Assembly (NCBI RefSeq): GCF_004801885.1
Contig: NZ_SSSM01000001.1
Span: 124,001 to 188,000, forward strand
Origin: Naasia lichenicola
Lineage (GTDB): Bacteria > Actinomycetota > Actinomycetes > Actinomycetales > Microbacteriaceae
DNA length: 64,000 nt
Direction of reading: 5' to 3'
Shown here: positions 1-8,934 of the stretch, piece by piece
How the letters are laid out: every line of letters begins with the position of its first letter
Position numbering within the stretch: position 1 is the first letter of the stretch
Translations under genes and position numbers: made by a program
The notes under the pieces: model-generated
What the model was told of the DNA's origin: nothing
What the model saw: the letters and a program-made list of their open reading frames with translations, nothing else
Database searches by the model: none

Positions 1-36
1 TCAGCGGGGTGGGTCGCGGTCGCCGGTCATCGCCGG

Positions 37-1035
37 TCAGCGCGGGGCGGCGGTCGACGCCCGCGGGATGAGGCGCGTGGGCAGCAGCACATGGGTGGCG
101 GCGAGCTTCTCTCCCGCCATCAGCGCGGTCACCATCTCGGCCGCCGTCTGTCCGATCCGTCCCATCGGCTGTCGGATGGTCGTCAACGGAACGCCGTTCT
201 GCGCGGCCTCGGGGATGTCGTCGAAGCCGATGACCGAGAGATCCCGCGGCACATCCAGTCCGAGCTCGTGCGCCACCTCGATGACGGCGATGGCCGACAG
301 GTCGTTGGCCGCGAAGACGGCGGTCGGTCGGTCGGGCTCCAGCAGCAGGGTGCGCGCCACATCGCGTGTCGACTGGGACTCGTAGAAGCCGACCCGGGTC
401 AGGACGGGGTCGAAGGGGATGCCCGCGGACCGCAGAGCGTCCCGGTAGCCCGCGTCACGCAGTCGGGACGACTTGAGATCGGGGCGACCCGCGATGAAGC
501 CGATCCGTCGGTGGCCCAGCTCGATGAGGTAGTCCACGGCGCGACGCGCCCCGCCGTGGCTGTCCGCTTCGACGGTCGGCAGGTCCGCGCGGCCCGCGTG
601 AGGATCGATGGCCACGATCGGGACGTCGGCCGAGACATTGGTGACGGTCGGCGTCACCATGATCGCCCCGTCGATGAGCGTGCCGCTCAGCCGGCTGAGG
701 GAGCGGCGCTCCCAGCCCTCGCCATCGCCGAGGTGCGAGCCGCTGAACGCCAGCAGGTCGTACTGCGATCCGTGCAGTCCCGCGCCGACGCCCTTGAGCA
801 CCTCGGCGCTGAACGGCTCGAAGTCGGCGACCAGCACCCCGATCACCCCGGTCCTGCGGGAGCGCATGCTGCTCGCGATGAGGCTCGACTCGTAGCCGAG
901 CTCGGCGACGGCGCGCATCACGCGGGCCGCCGTCCCGGGCGCCACGCCGTACCGGCCGTTGACGGCTTTCGATACGGTGGCGACGGAGACACCGGCCGCG
1001 GCGGCGACATCGTGGATGCTCGCGCGGGTCGCCAT
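37..1035 (-). CDS. LacI-family transcriptional regulator
   Basis: A 332-residue sugar-responsive repressor of usual LacI/GalR length. The N-terminal helix-turn-helix (about residues 4-27, including DVAAAAGVSVATVSKAVNG) and hinge helix are followed by a periplasmic-binding-protein-like ligand core that ends in a normal GFDDIPEA / PLTTIRQP region. The start is the ATG at MATRASIH, because longer in-frame extensions would run through the operator palindromes just upstream. A TATGCT hexamer lies 8 nt before this ATG. The gene is divergent from the sugar ABC operon, so it very likely controls both. The ligand cannot be read from the sequence; the GH3 partner suggests a plant-derived oligosaccharide or beta-glycoside. 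Confidence 0.93.
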   Translation of the reverse strand: MATRASIHDVAAAAGVSVATVSKAVNGRYGVAPGTAARVMRAVAELGYESSLIASSMRSRRTGVIGVLVADFEPFSAEVLKGVGAGLHGSQYDLLAFSGSHLGDGEGWERRSLSRLSGTLIDGAIMVTPTVTNVSADVPIVAIDPHAGRADLPTVEADSHGGARRAVDYLIELGHRRIGFIAGRPDLKSSRLRDAGYRDALRSAGIPFDPVLTRVGFYESQSTRDVARTLLLEPDRPTAVFAANDLSAIAVIEVAHELGLDVPRDLSVIGFDDIPEAAQNGVPLTTIRQPMGRIGQTAAEMVTALMAGEKLAATHVLLPTRLIPRASTAAPR

Positions 1036-1056
1036 GGTGCACGAGCATAGGGAGCC

Positions 1057-1090
1057 GAAAACGGTTTGGAAACCGTTTTCGAAAACGTTT
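1057..1090. promoter_or_regulatory. Two overlapping LacI-type operators
   Basis: Positions 1057-1080 form a perfect inverted repeat: 11-nt arms GAAAACGGTTT / AAACCGTTTTC separated by GG. A second palindrome centred on TTTTCGAAAA (about 1070-1090, CGTTTTCGAAAACG core) shares its right arm. Both contain the CGNTTNNNAANCG-like core typical of LacI-family operators. They lie 22 nt upstream of the lacI start and about 160 nt upstream of the binding-protein gene, so occupancy could repress both directions. Confidence 0.8.
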
Positions 1091-1249
1091 GACGGTCGAT
1101 TCGACCCGATGCACACTGAACGCGTCCAGAGGCTGGGCAGTACGCGTCACCCGCTCGGATCGTCACGGCAGACGATCCGCAGGAGGCGCGACACCACAGC
1201 ATCGCGTCGCGGACCGATGCACTCAACGAAGAGAACAGGTTGCACTCAC

Positions 1250-2557
1250 ATGAAGCATCTCGTTTCCAGCAGGCACTGGAAGAAGCTCCTCGCCGGGTCG
1301 GCGGTGGTGGCTCTCGGTGCCCTCGCCCTCAGCGGCTGCAGCGGCGGCGGATCGGGCGATTCCGCCGACGGCAAGGTCACGCTGACCTTCTGGCACAACT
1401 CGACCACCGGTGACGGCAAGGCGTACTGGGAGGGCGTTGCCAAGGCGTTCGAGGCGGACAACCCCAACGTCGACGTCCAGATCGAGGCCATCCAGAACGA
1501 GGAGATGGACGGCAAGCTGCAGACCGCGCTCGCCTCGGGCGACGCTCCCGACGTGTTCCTCGCCCGTGGCGGCGGCAAGCTCGCCGACGTCGTCAAGGCG
1601 GGCCAGGCGATGGACATCAGCGACGGCATCTCGTCCGAGGCCAAGACCGCGCTGGGCGGCACCGTCTCGGCCTTCGACGTCGACGGCAAGACATACGGCA
1701 TGCCCGTATCCGTGCTGCCCTCGGGCATCTACTACTCCTCCGACCTCTTCACGAGCGCCGGGATCACCGAGCCGCCGACCACCATCGCGGATCTCGAGTC
1801 GACCGACAGCAAGCTGAAGGACGCGGGCATCGATCCCATCGCCGTCGGCGCCAAGGACGCCTGGCCCGCGGCCCACTGGTACTACAACTTCGCGCTCCGC
1901 AACTGCTCCAAGGAGACGATGGACGAGGCGGGCAAGACCCGCAGCTTCGACGACCCGTGCTGGCTCAAGGCCGGCGAGGACCTCCAGTCCTTCATCGACT
2001 CCGAGCCGTACAACGAGGGCTTCCTGACCACGGCCGCTCAGCAGGGCGCCGGCTCGTCGGCGGGTCTGCTGGCCAACAAGAAGGCCGCCATGGAGCTCAT
2101 GGGCGCGTGGGACCCCGGAGTGATCGCCTCCCTCACGCCTGACGCGAAGCCCCTCGCCGACCTGAAGTGGTTCCCGTTCCCGGCCGTCACCGGCGGAGAC
2201 GGCGATGCCGCGGCCATGATGGGCGGCGTCGACGGCTACAGCTGCTGGGTGAACGCACCCAAGGAGTGCGTCGACTTCCTCAACTTCATGGTGACGAAGG
2301 ACAACCAGGAGGGCTACGCCACCGCATTCCAGACCCTTCCCGCGTCGCAGGAGGCGCAGGGCGTCATCAGCGACCCGGCTCTGCAGGATGTGCTGGCCGC
2401 CTACAACAAGGCGCCATACGTGGTGCTCTGGCTCGACACCCAGTACGGACAGAACATCGGCAACGCGCTCAACGGCGCCGTCGTCGACATGTTCGCCGGG
2501 CAGGGATCCGCGCAGGACATCGTGGACGCGGTGAACGACGCGGCCGCGAAGTCCTGA
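1250..2557 (+). CDS. Sugar ABC transporter substrate-binding lipoprotein
   Basis: A 435-residue family-1 extracellular solute-binding protein. The chosen ATG gives a clean lipoprotein signal: positively charged start (MKHLVSSRHWKK), hydrophobic core and lipobox LALSGC, so the mature protein is lipid-anchored outside the membrane. An alternative in-frame ATG at 1217 would only lengthen the N-region. The mature part begins with the usual VTLTFWHNST strand and contains a conserved-looking GAWDPGVIA segment. It captures the imported saccharide and delivers it to the two permeases that follow. It is the first gene of the operon, behind a roughly 160-nt leader containing the LacI operators. Confidence 0.93.
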   Translation: MKHLVSSRHWKKLLAGSAVVALGALALSGCSGGGSGDSADGKVTLTFWHNSTTGDGKAYWEGVAKAFEADNPNVDVQIEAIQNEEMDGKLQTALASGDAPDVFLARGGGKLADVVKAGQAMDISDGISSEAKTALGGTVSAFDVDGKTYGMPVSVLPSGIYYSSDLFTSAGITEPPTTIADLESTDSKLKDAGIDPIAVGAKDAWPAAHWYYNFALRNCSKETMDEAGKTRSFDDPCWLKAGEDLQSFIDSEPYNEGFLTTAAQQGAGSSAGLLANKKAAMELMGAWDPGVIASLTPDAKPLADLKWFPFPAVTGGDGDAAAMMGGVDGYSCWVNAPKECVDFLNFMVTKDNQEGYATAFQTLPASQEAQGVISDPALQDVLAAYNKAPYVVLWLDTQYGQNIGNALNGAVVDMFAGQGSAQDIVDAVNDAAAKS

Positions 2558-2603
2558 GCACCTCGTAGTCCAGACACCCGCATCATCCGGAAAGAGGAGT
2601 TCG

Positions 2604-3662
2604 ATGACTTCCGTGCGCGATGAGATCTCCACAGGGCCCAGCGCGCCCGAAGGCATCGGAACGGGTGGGGGCGGCGCACTCCTGACGCCCCCACCCACCC
2701 CTCGCACCGACCGGGCGGTCTCCGTCCGGTCGGACCGCGTCAGTCGCTGGATGACCAGGGCGGAGCTCGCGCTGCTGCTCGGCCCCGCCCTGATCGTCTT
2801 CGTGGGATTCGTCATCCTGCCCGTGCTGATGGCGGCCTACTACGGCTTCTTCAGCTGGTCGGGATTCGGGCCGGCGACCGACTTCATCGGGCTGCGCAAC
2901 TACGTCACGATCCTCTCCGACCCGGACTTCCATGAGGCGCTCGGCCACAACGCGTTCATCGTGGTGGCGTCGCTCGTGCTGCAGGGCCCCGTCTCGCTGG
3001 CGCTCGCGCTGCTGCTCAACCGCAGGCTGCGCTTCCAGTCGCTGATCAGGGTGCTGATCTTCGTCCCATACGTCATCGCCGAGGTCGTCGTGGGCATCGG
3101 CTGGGGGCTCATCCTCCAGTCGGCCGGCGGGCTCAACAGCATGCTCGACAAGCTGGGGCTCGGAGCGATCGCCGCCGACTGGCTGTCCGACCCGGCGATC
3201 GCCATCTGGACACTGCTGATCATCATCAGCTGGAAGTACATCGGATTCGCGGTCATCCTCTTCCTCGCCGGACTGCAGGGGATCCCCGACGAGCTGTCCG
3301 AGGCGGCCGCCATCGACGGCGCCAGCTACTGGCAGGTCCAGCGCTACATCGTGCTGCCCCTGCTCGGCCCCACCATCCGGATCTGGGCGTTCCTCTCGAT
3401 CATCGGATCGCTGCAGCTCTTCGACCTGGTCTGGATCGTCTGGGGCCAGTTCGCCTCGTCGACCGCAGGCACCTCGACCATGGCGACCTACATGGTCTCG
3501 AACGGCCGCAACGCGGGCAGCTACGGCTACGGCAGCGCGGTCGCGGTCGTGATGTTCCTCATCTCCCTCGCCGTCGCGCTGGTCTACCAGCGCTTCGTGC
3601 TCAGCCGCGACACGGCAGGCGCACTCACCGGGGCGTCCGCCCTCGGAAGGAAGACCCGATGA
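2604..3662 (+). CDS. Sugar ABC transporter permease (MalF type)
   Basis: A 352-residue inner-membrane permease with six predicted transmembrane helices behind a disordered, proline-rich cytoplasmic N-terminus of about 45 residues. The EAA loop that contacts the ATPase is present as ELSEAAAIDGASYWQ near residue 230. A strong ribosome-binding site (AAGAGGAG) precedes the ATG. It overlaps the next permease by 4 nt (ATGA), indicating translational coupling. With the binding protein upstream and the MalG-like partner downstream, it forms a CUT1-type carbohydrate importer. Confidence 0.93.
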   Translation: MTSVRDEISTGPSAPEGIGTGGGGALLTPPPTPRTDRAVSVRSDRVSRWMTRAELALLLGPALIVFVGFVILPVLMAAYYGFFSWSGFGPATDFIGLRNYVTILSDPDFHEALGHNAFIVVASLVLQGPVSLALALLLNRRLRFQSLIRVLIFVPYVIAEVVVGIGWGLILQSAGGLNSMLDKLGLGAIAADWLSDPAIAIWTLLIIISWKYIGFAVILFLAGLQGIPDELSEAAAIDGASYWQVQRYIVLPLLGPTIRIWAFLSIIGSLQLFDLVWIVWGQFASSTAGTSTMATYMVSNGRNAGSYGYGSAVAVVMFLISLAVALVYQRFVLSRDTAGALTGASALGRKTR

Positions 3663-4567
3663 CCACCGCATCCCTCCCCGCGCGGACCGCGTCCCGCGGC
3701 TCCGGCACCGGCGCCGAGCTCGGCAGACGTCCGTCCGGGCTTCCCGGCCAGCGGCGCAGCACCAACCTGGTCATCTACTTCGTGGCGCTGATCCTCATCG
3801 GGCTCACCCTCGCGCCGGTGGCCTACATCATCCTCGGCGGGTTCCGGACGAACTCCGAGATCACCGTGGACCCCTCGGGCTTCCCGAGCAGCTGGCAGTG
3901 GTCGAACTACACCGACGTGCTCGGCAGCGGGACGTTCTGGACGCAGGTCGGCAACTCCACCATCGCGGCGGTGGCCACGACGCTGTTCGTCGTCGCCCTC
4001 GGGCTGATGGCGGCATACGCCCTGTCGCGCTACGCCTTCCGCGGGCGGGGAGCGATCTACGCGCTCTTCACCGCCGGACTGATGTTCCCGATGACCGTCG
4101 CGATCACGCCGCTGTACATCCTCGTGCGGAGCATCGGGCTGACGAACACCCTCGGCGGCGTGATCGTGCCGCAGATCGCCTTCGCGCTGCCGATCACGAT
4201 CATCATCCTCGTGCCGTTCCTCGCCGCCATCCCGAGCGAGCTCCAGGAGGCTGCCGCCATCGACGGACTCGGTCGGCTCGGCTTCTTCTTCCGGATGGTC
4301 GTGCGCCTCGCGATCCCCGGGGTGATCACCGTCGGCATCCTCGCCTTCGTCGCCAGCTGGAACTCGTACATGCTCCCGTTGTTCATCCTCAACAGCGAGT
4401 CCGCCTACACGCTGCCGCTCGGCACCCAGGCCTTCGCGTCCCGGTACGCCGTCGACACGTCGAAGGTGCTCGCCTTCACCTCCCTCTCGATGATCCCCGC
4501 GCTCATCTTCTTCAGCCTGTTCGAGCGACGGATCGTGGGAGGGCTGACCGGTGCTGTCAAGGGCTGA
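3659..4567 (+). CDS. Sugar ABC transporter permease (MalG type)
   Basis: A 302-residue second half of the channel, with six predicted helices and the EAA motif ELQEAAAIDGLGRLG near residue 200. It starts on the ATGA overlap with the MalF-like gene and overlaps the following GH3 gene by 17 nt. The operon has no ATP-binding gene. In actinobacteria, CUT1 importers commonly borrow a shared MsiK/MalK-type ATPase encoded elsewhere, which is the likely arrangement here (inference). Confidence 0.93.
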   Translation: MTTASLPARTASRGSGTGAELGRRPSGLPGQRRSTNLVIYFVALILIGLTLAPVAYIILGGFRTNSEITVDPSGFPSSWQWSNYTDVLGSGTFWTQVGNSTIAAVATTLFVVALGLMAAYALSRYAFRGRGAIYALFTAGLMFPMTVAITPLYILVRSIGLTNTLGGVIVPQIAFALPITIIILVPFLAAIPSELQEAAAIDGLGRLGFFFRMVVRLAIPGVITVGILAFVASWNSYMLPLFILNSESAYTLPLGTQAFASRYAVDTSKVLAFTSLSMIPALIFFSLFERRIVGGLTGAVKG

Positions 4568-6911
4568 CGATACGGGCGCGGCCGACGTGCCCGACAACTC
4601 GGGACACGATCGGGGAGCAGCCGGCCTGGTGAGTGCGCGAGTCCGCGACCTCCTGGCCCGGATGACGCTCGAGGAGAAGCTCGCGCAGCTGGTGGGCTAC
4701 TGGTCGGACCAGACCACCGACGCGGTCGCGCCCATGTCCGGCGAGATGGCCCCGCCCGCAAGCTTCGAGGAGGCCATCGAGCACGGGATCGGCCATCTCA
4801 CCCGCGTCTACGGCACCTTCCCGGTCGAGCCGCTGGAGCGGGCCCGGTGGCTGTGGGAGCAGCAGCGTCGCCTGGTCACCGGCACCCGCCTCGGCATCCC
4901 GGCGATCGTGCACGAGGAGGTCCTCACCGGCCTCGCGGCCTGGAAGGCGGCGACCTTCCCGACCCCGCTCGCGTGGGGCGCCGCGTTCGACCCGGAGCTC
5001 GTCGAGCGGATGGGCGCCGCCATCGGCAGGTCGATGCGCGAGCTCGGCATCCACCAGGGGCTCGCTCCGGTGCTCGACGTCATCCGGGACCCGCGTTGGG
5101 GTCGCGTCGACGAGTGCATCGCCGAGGACCCCTACGTCGTCGGCACGATCGGCACCGCCTACGTGCGCGGGCTGCAGCAGGAGGGCGTGCACGCGACGCT
5201 GAAGCACTTCGTCGGCTACTCCGCTTCGCAGGCGGGGCGCAATCACGCGCCGACCCACATCGGCCCGCGGGAGCTGGCCGATGTGTTCCTTCCCCCGTTC
5301 GAGATGGCGATCCGCGACGGCGGCGCGCGCTCCGTGATGAACTCCTACGCGGAGATCGACGGCGTGCCGGTGGCGGCCGCGTCCGAGCTGCTCACCGGAC
5401 TGCTGCGCGACACCTGGGGCTTCGACGGTGTGGTCGTATCCGACTACTTCGCGGTCGCCTTCCTCGAGTCCATGCACGGCATCGCCGCCGATCGCGGCGA
5501 AGCGGCTCAGCTCGCGCTCGACGCGGGAATCGACGTCGAGCTGCCGAGCGGCGACGCGTACCTCGCCCCGCTCGCCGCCCGGGTCCGCTCGGGCCAGGTG
5601 CCCGAGGAGCTCATCGACCGCTCCGTCCTGCGCGTGCTGAGCCAGAAGGAGGATCTCGGGCTGTTCGACGCGACCTTCGACGATCCGCCCGAGCGGATCG
5701 ATCTGGACGACGCCGAGCACCGGCAGATCGCCCGCCGGCTCGCCGAGCAATCCGTGATCCTGCTCTCCAACGACGGCTCGCTTCCGATCGAGGGCGCTCG
5801 CCGCATCGCGCTGATCGGGCCGAACGCCGACAGCGCCGAGTCGCTGATGGGCTGCTACTCGTTCGCCAATCACGTGCTCGCCCATCATCCCGGCACCGAG
5901 TTCGGCTTCGCGATCCCCACCGTCCGAGAGGGGCTCGAGCAGCGGTTCCCGTCGTCGCAGCTTCTCGTCAGTCGCGGCTGCGAGGTCGAGGGAGACGACC
6001 GCGACGGCATCGGAGCGGCGGTCGGGACCGCCCGGTCCGCGGAGGTCGCCATCGTCGTGGTGGGCGACCGAGCCGGCCTGTTCGGCCGCGGCACGGTGGG
6101 GGAGGGCAATGACGCGGATTCGCTCGAGCTCCCCGGCGTGCAGCGCGAGCTCGTCGAAGCGGTGATCGCCACCGGCACGCCGACGGTCGTCGTCCTGCTG
6201 ACCGGTCGGCCCTACGCGCTGGGCTGGCTCCTCGACGGCTCCCATCCAGCGGCCGCGGTGCTGCAGGCCTTCTTCCCCGGCGAGGAAGGCGGCACGGCTC
6301 TCGCAGCGATTCTCGCCGGAGACGTGAACCCGTCCGGTCGACTGCCGGTGTCGCTGCCCCGATCCGCGGGCGCGCAGCCCTTCAGCTACCTGCACCCGAT
6401 CCTCGGCGGCCCGTCCGACATCACGAGCGCGGACAGCACCCCGGTGCGACCGTTCGGCTTCGGACTCGGCTACACCACGTTCGCCCACGAGGCGCTCGAG
6501 GTGGCGGAGCAGGTGCCGACGACGGGGAGCTTCGTCGTCCGTGTCCGTGTGCGCAACACGGGGCGGTGCCCCGGCGCCGACGTCGTTCAGCTCTACGCGC
6601 GCGATACGGCCGCGAGCGTGACCCGTCCGGTCGCCCAGCTGGTGGGCTACGAGCGCGTGGCGCTGGAGCCGGGGGAGGAGGCGATCCTCGCCTTCGACGT
6701 TCCGACCTCGCGCCTCGCCTTCACCGGCCGAGCACTGCGTCGGATCGTCGAACCCGGGGACATCGAGCTGTGGGTCGGGCCATCGAGCGCCGTCAAGGAG
6801 ACCGTGGCCCGCACAGAGCTCGTCGGCGCCGTGCACGAGGTCGATTCCTCCGAGGACCGGATCGTCGCCGTCCGAGTCGAGTCGGTGGCGAGGCCGACGC
6901 CTGCCGCCTGA
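4551..6911 (+). CDS. Glycoside hydrolase family 3 (beta-glucosidase/beta-xylosidase-like)
   Basis: A 786-residue exo-acting retaining glycosidase. An N-terminal (beta/alpha)8 barrel carries the nucleophile in VVVSDYFAV (Asp298) and the substrate-binding KHF segment. A GH3 C-terminal alpha/beta domain and a fibronectin-III-like domain (about 670-770) follow. The segment around SASQAGRNHAPTHIGPREL resembles the beta-xylosidase/beta-glucosidase branch, but the sugar cannot be fixed from motifs. There is no signal peptide, so the enzyme is cytoplasmic and probably cleaves glycosides imported by the ABC system it is co-transcribed with. The GTG start at 4551 is supported by GGGAGGG 7 nt upstream and by the 17-nt overlap with the permease. 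Confidence 0.92.
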   Translation: MLSRADDTGAADVPDNSGHDRGAAGLVSARVRDLLARMTLEEKLAQLVGYWSDQTTDAVAPMSGEMAPPASFEEAIEHGIGHLTRVYGTFPVEPLERARWLWEQQRRLVTGTRLGIPAIVHEEVLTGLAAWKAATFPTPLAWGAAFDPELVERMGAAIGRSMRELGIHQGLAPVLDVIRDPRWGRVDECIAEDPYVVGTIGTAYVRGLQQEGVHATLKHFVGYSASQAGRNHAPTHIGPRELADVFLPPFEMAIRDGGARSVMNSYAEIDGVPVAAASELLTGLLRDTWGFDGVVVSDYFAVAFLESMHGIAADRGEAAQLALDAGIDVELPSGDAYLAPLAARVRSGQVPEELIDRSVLRVLSQKEDLGLFDATFDDPPERIDLDDAEHRQIARRLAEQSVILLSNDGSLPIEGARRIALIGPNADSAESLMGCYSFANHVLAHHPGTEFGFAIPTVREGLEQRFPSSQLLVSRGCEVEGDDRDGIGAAVGTARSAEVAIVVVGDRAGLFGRGTVGEGNDADSLELPGVQRELVEAVIATGTPTVVVLLTGRPYALGWLLDGSHPAAAVLQAFFPGEEGGTALAAILAGDVNPSGRLPVSLPRSAGAQPFSYLHPILGGPSDITSADSTPVRPFGFGLGYTTFAHEALEVAEQVPTTGSFVVRVRVRNTGRCPGADVVQLYARDTAASVTRPVAQLVGYERVALEPGEEAILAFDVPTSRLAFTGRALRRIVEPGDIELWVGPSSAVKETVARTELVGAVHEVDSSEDRIVAVRVESVARPTPAA

Positions 6912-6925
6912 GCAGTACCGACAGG

Positions 6926-6968
6926 AGCGGACGTCCCGCGGGTGATGAGCACCCGCCGGGCGTCCGCT
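6926..6968. terminator. Bidirectional terminator hairpin after GH3
   Basis: The arms AGCGGACG...GCGGGTG and CACCCGC...CGTCCGCT pair around an ATGAG loop, with two internal mismatches. CTCTT follows on the plus strand. The hairpin lies between the convergent GH3 and dehydrogenase genes, so it can serve both. Confidence 0.7.
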
Positions 6969-6995
6969 CTCTTGTGAGGGGCTGGATCAGCGGCT

Positions 6996-8096
6996 CTAGC
7001 TCGACGCCCGCCATACCGCGGCCGGAGTCAGCGGAACGAGCGTCGGTCGCTCCGGTCGCGAGCCGATCGGACGGCGGGTGCCCGTCTTCGCCGAAGCCAG
7101 CAGCTCGGTCATCACCTCGAGCACATGCAGGGCGACCGAGCCGCTCGCGCGCTCCTCGCCGGGCGCCGCGGCGACGAAGTCCAGCAGCCCGACGCCGCGC
7201 GCGCCGTCCTCGAATCCCGCCGAGGGCGGCAGCACCTGCCACTCGTCGTCGCCCAGCCGGAACAGCCGCACATCGCCGGCGAAGCCGTTCGGGTCCGGGA
7301 GGATCAGCGATCCGAGCTCGCCGTGCACCTCGATCGGCTCCGCCACGGTGCGCACTCCGTCGAAGCTCATCGTGATCGTCGACAGGGCGCCGGCCTCGTG
7401 CTCCAGCACGCCGGTCACGTGCGTCTCGACGCCGACCGGGATCACCTCGCCGGCGCGCGGGCCCGAGCCGATGGTCCGCGAATCGCGGGTCCTGCTCGCG
7501 GCGCCGGTCACCGAGACCACAGGGCCCAGCAGCTGCACGAGGGAGGTCAGGTAGTACGGACCCATGTCGAGCAGGGGTCCGCCGCCCGGCTGGTAGTAGA
7601 AGTCCGGGTTCGGATGCCAGCGCTCGTGGCCGGGCGCATACCAGGTGGCCGTCGCGGAGATCGGACGGCCGATCCGTCCCGCGTCGATCGCGGCGCGGGC
7701 GGTCTGGATGCCGGTGCCGAGCACGGTGTCGGGCGCGCTGCCGACCCGGACGCCGGCGTCGGCCGCGGCATCGAGGACCTGCCGCGCCTCGTCGAGCGTC
7801 GCCGTCAACGGCTTCTCCCCGTAGACCGACCTTCCGGCGGCGATCGCGGTCAGGGCGACCTGCGCGTGCGCGGCGGGGATGGTGAGGTTGAGCACCGTCT
7901 GGACGCCGGGGCGGGCGACCGCGGCGGCGACCTCGAGCGCTTCGGCTCCGAACTCGGCTGCGACGGCCTGCGCGCGGCTGACGTCCAGATCGGCGACGGC
8001 GACGATCCGGATTCCGGGGTGGCGGCCGATCGTCTCGAGGTAGGCCCGGGAGATGACCCCGAGGCCGACGATGGCTATGCCGTGCGGGTCGCCCAC
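6996..8096 (-). CDS. Gfo/Idh/MocA-family NAD(P)-dependent oxidoreductase
   Basis: A 366-residue sugar or inositol dehydrogenase-like enzyme. The Rossmann motif (IVGLGVISRAYL) sits at the extreme N-terminus and the family EKPLTATLDEA motif near residue 95; the C-terminal half is the usual alpha/beta substrate domain. The GTG at 8096 is chosen because GAGAGGGG lies about 5 nt upstream and it places the Rossmann fold at the N-terminus. It overlaps the end of the ThuA-like gene by 22 nt, so the two are translationally coupled. Substrate unknown; MocA-family enzymes next to ThuA-like proteins are frequent in sugar-catabolic loci. Confidence 0.88.
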   Translation of the reverse strand: MGDPHGIAIVGLGVISRAYLETIGRHPGIRIVAVADLDVSRAQAVAAEFGAEALEVAAAVARPGVQTVLNLTIPAAHAQVALTAIAAGRSVYGEKPLTATLDEARQVLDAAADAGVRVGSAPDTVLGTGIQTARAAIDAGRIGRPISATATWYAPGHERWHPNPDFYYQPGGGPLLDMGPYYLTSLVQLLGPVVSVTGAASRTRDSRTIGSGPRAGEVIPVGVETHVTGVLEHEAGALSTITMSFDGVRTVAEPIEVHGELGSLILPDPNGFAGDVRLFRLGDDEWQVLPPSAGFEDGARGVGLLDFVAAAPGEERASGSVALHVLEVMTELLASAKTGTRRPIGSRPERPTLVPLTPAAVWRASS

Positions 8097-8773
8097 AGCA
8101 TCCCCCTCTCGAGCATGGTCCGGACGGCTTCGTGCTGGAGGACCTCGACGGTGTGGCCGGGCGTCGCGACGACGATCCGACCCGCGCCCCAGAGTCGCGT
8201 CCACACCGCGGGGGAGACCACCGGTCGATGCCAGGGCTGCCACGGCTGGGTGGGGTGGGTGGTGGTGGCGAGCACGTCGATGAGGTCGTCGTGCAGCACC
8301 CAGTACTGCTCGGTCTCGAGCACGAAGTCCTCGATCCCCGCCGTGATCGGATGGCTGCGTCCGAGGTCGGTGATCTCCACGGAATGCGGGAGGTAGTTGT
8401 CGCTCGGCTCGCCGACGCGCAGCGCGGGATCCTTGCCCGGATGCGTCGCGAACTGGCCGCCGATCAGATGCAGGTAGTCCGAGCTCGCCCGGTACGAGTC
8501 GGCGATGCCGCCATGCCAGCCGACCAGGCCCGTTCCGGCGATGACGGCGTCGCGGAGCCCCGCGACCTGATCCCCGGTGATCTCGGACATCGTGACCGAC
8601 TGCACGACGAGGTCGGTCTCAGCCATCGCGGACGCATCGGCGTAGATCGCCGGCGACTCCTCGATGCGGACCTCGTACCCCTGCTCCGCGAGGAACGGCA
8701 CGAAGAGCTCGGTGGTGGCGACGGGCGCGTGGCCGTCCCAGCCTCCCCGGACGATGAGAGCGTGTCGCGTCAT
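8075..8773 (-). CDS. ThuA-like domain protein
   Basis: A 232-residue cytoplasmic protein with the class-I glutamine-amidotransferase-like fold of ThuA (named for trehalose utilisation in rhizobia). Visible hallmarks are the N-terminal MTRHALIVRGGWDGH strand-loop, LVGWHGGIADSYR, the LIGGQFATHPG stretch and a TEQYWVLHD motif. The ATG at 8773 has AAGAGGAAGG upstream. It is the first gene of a two-gene operon with the overlapping dehydrogenase. Function in this setting is inferred to be sugar or keto-sugar metabolism; no enzymatic activity can be assigned. Confidence 0.85.
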   Translation of the reverse strand: MTRHALIVRGGWDGHAPVATTELFVPFLAEQGYEVRIEESPAIYADASAMAETDLVVQSVTMSEITGDQVAGLRDAVIAGTGLVGWHGGIADSYRASSDYLHLIGGQFATHPGKDPALRVGEPSDNYLPHSVEITDLGRSHPITAGIEDFVLETEQYWVLHDDLIDVLATTTHPTQPWQPWHRPVVSPAVWTRLWGAGRIVVATPGHTVEVLQHEAVRTMLERGMLWATRTA

Positions 8774-8934
8774 TGCTGCCTTCCTCTTGCTCTCCATCTT
8801 CGGGCCTATCCGCCTGGCCCAGGTGCGAACCGGCCGTTCAGGATTCGGGAACCCGGGGTCCGTACCCTGGATCACGACGGCAGGGCTTCGCGCATTTGTG
8901 CCGAGCACCCGCGATACGGACGGAGGAGAGGCGC

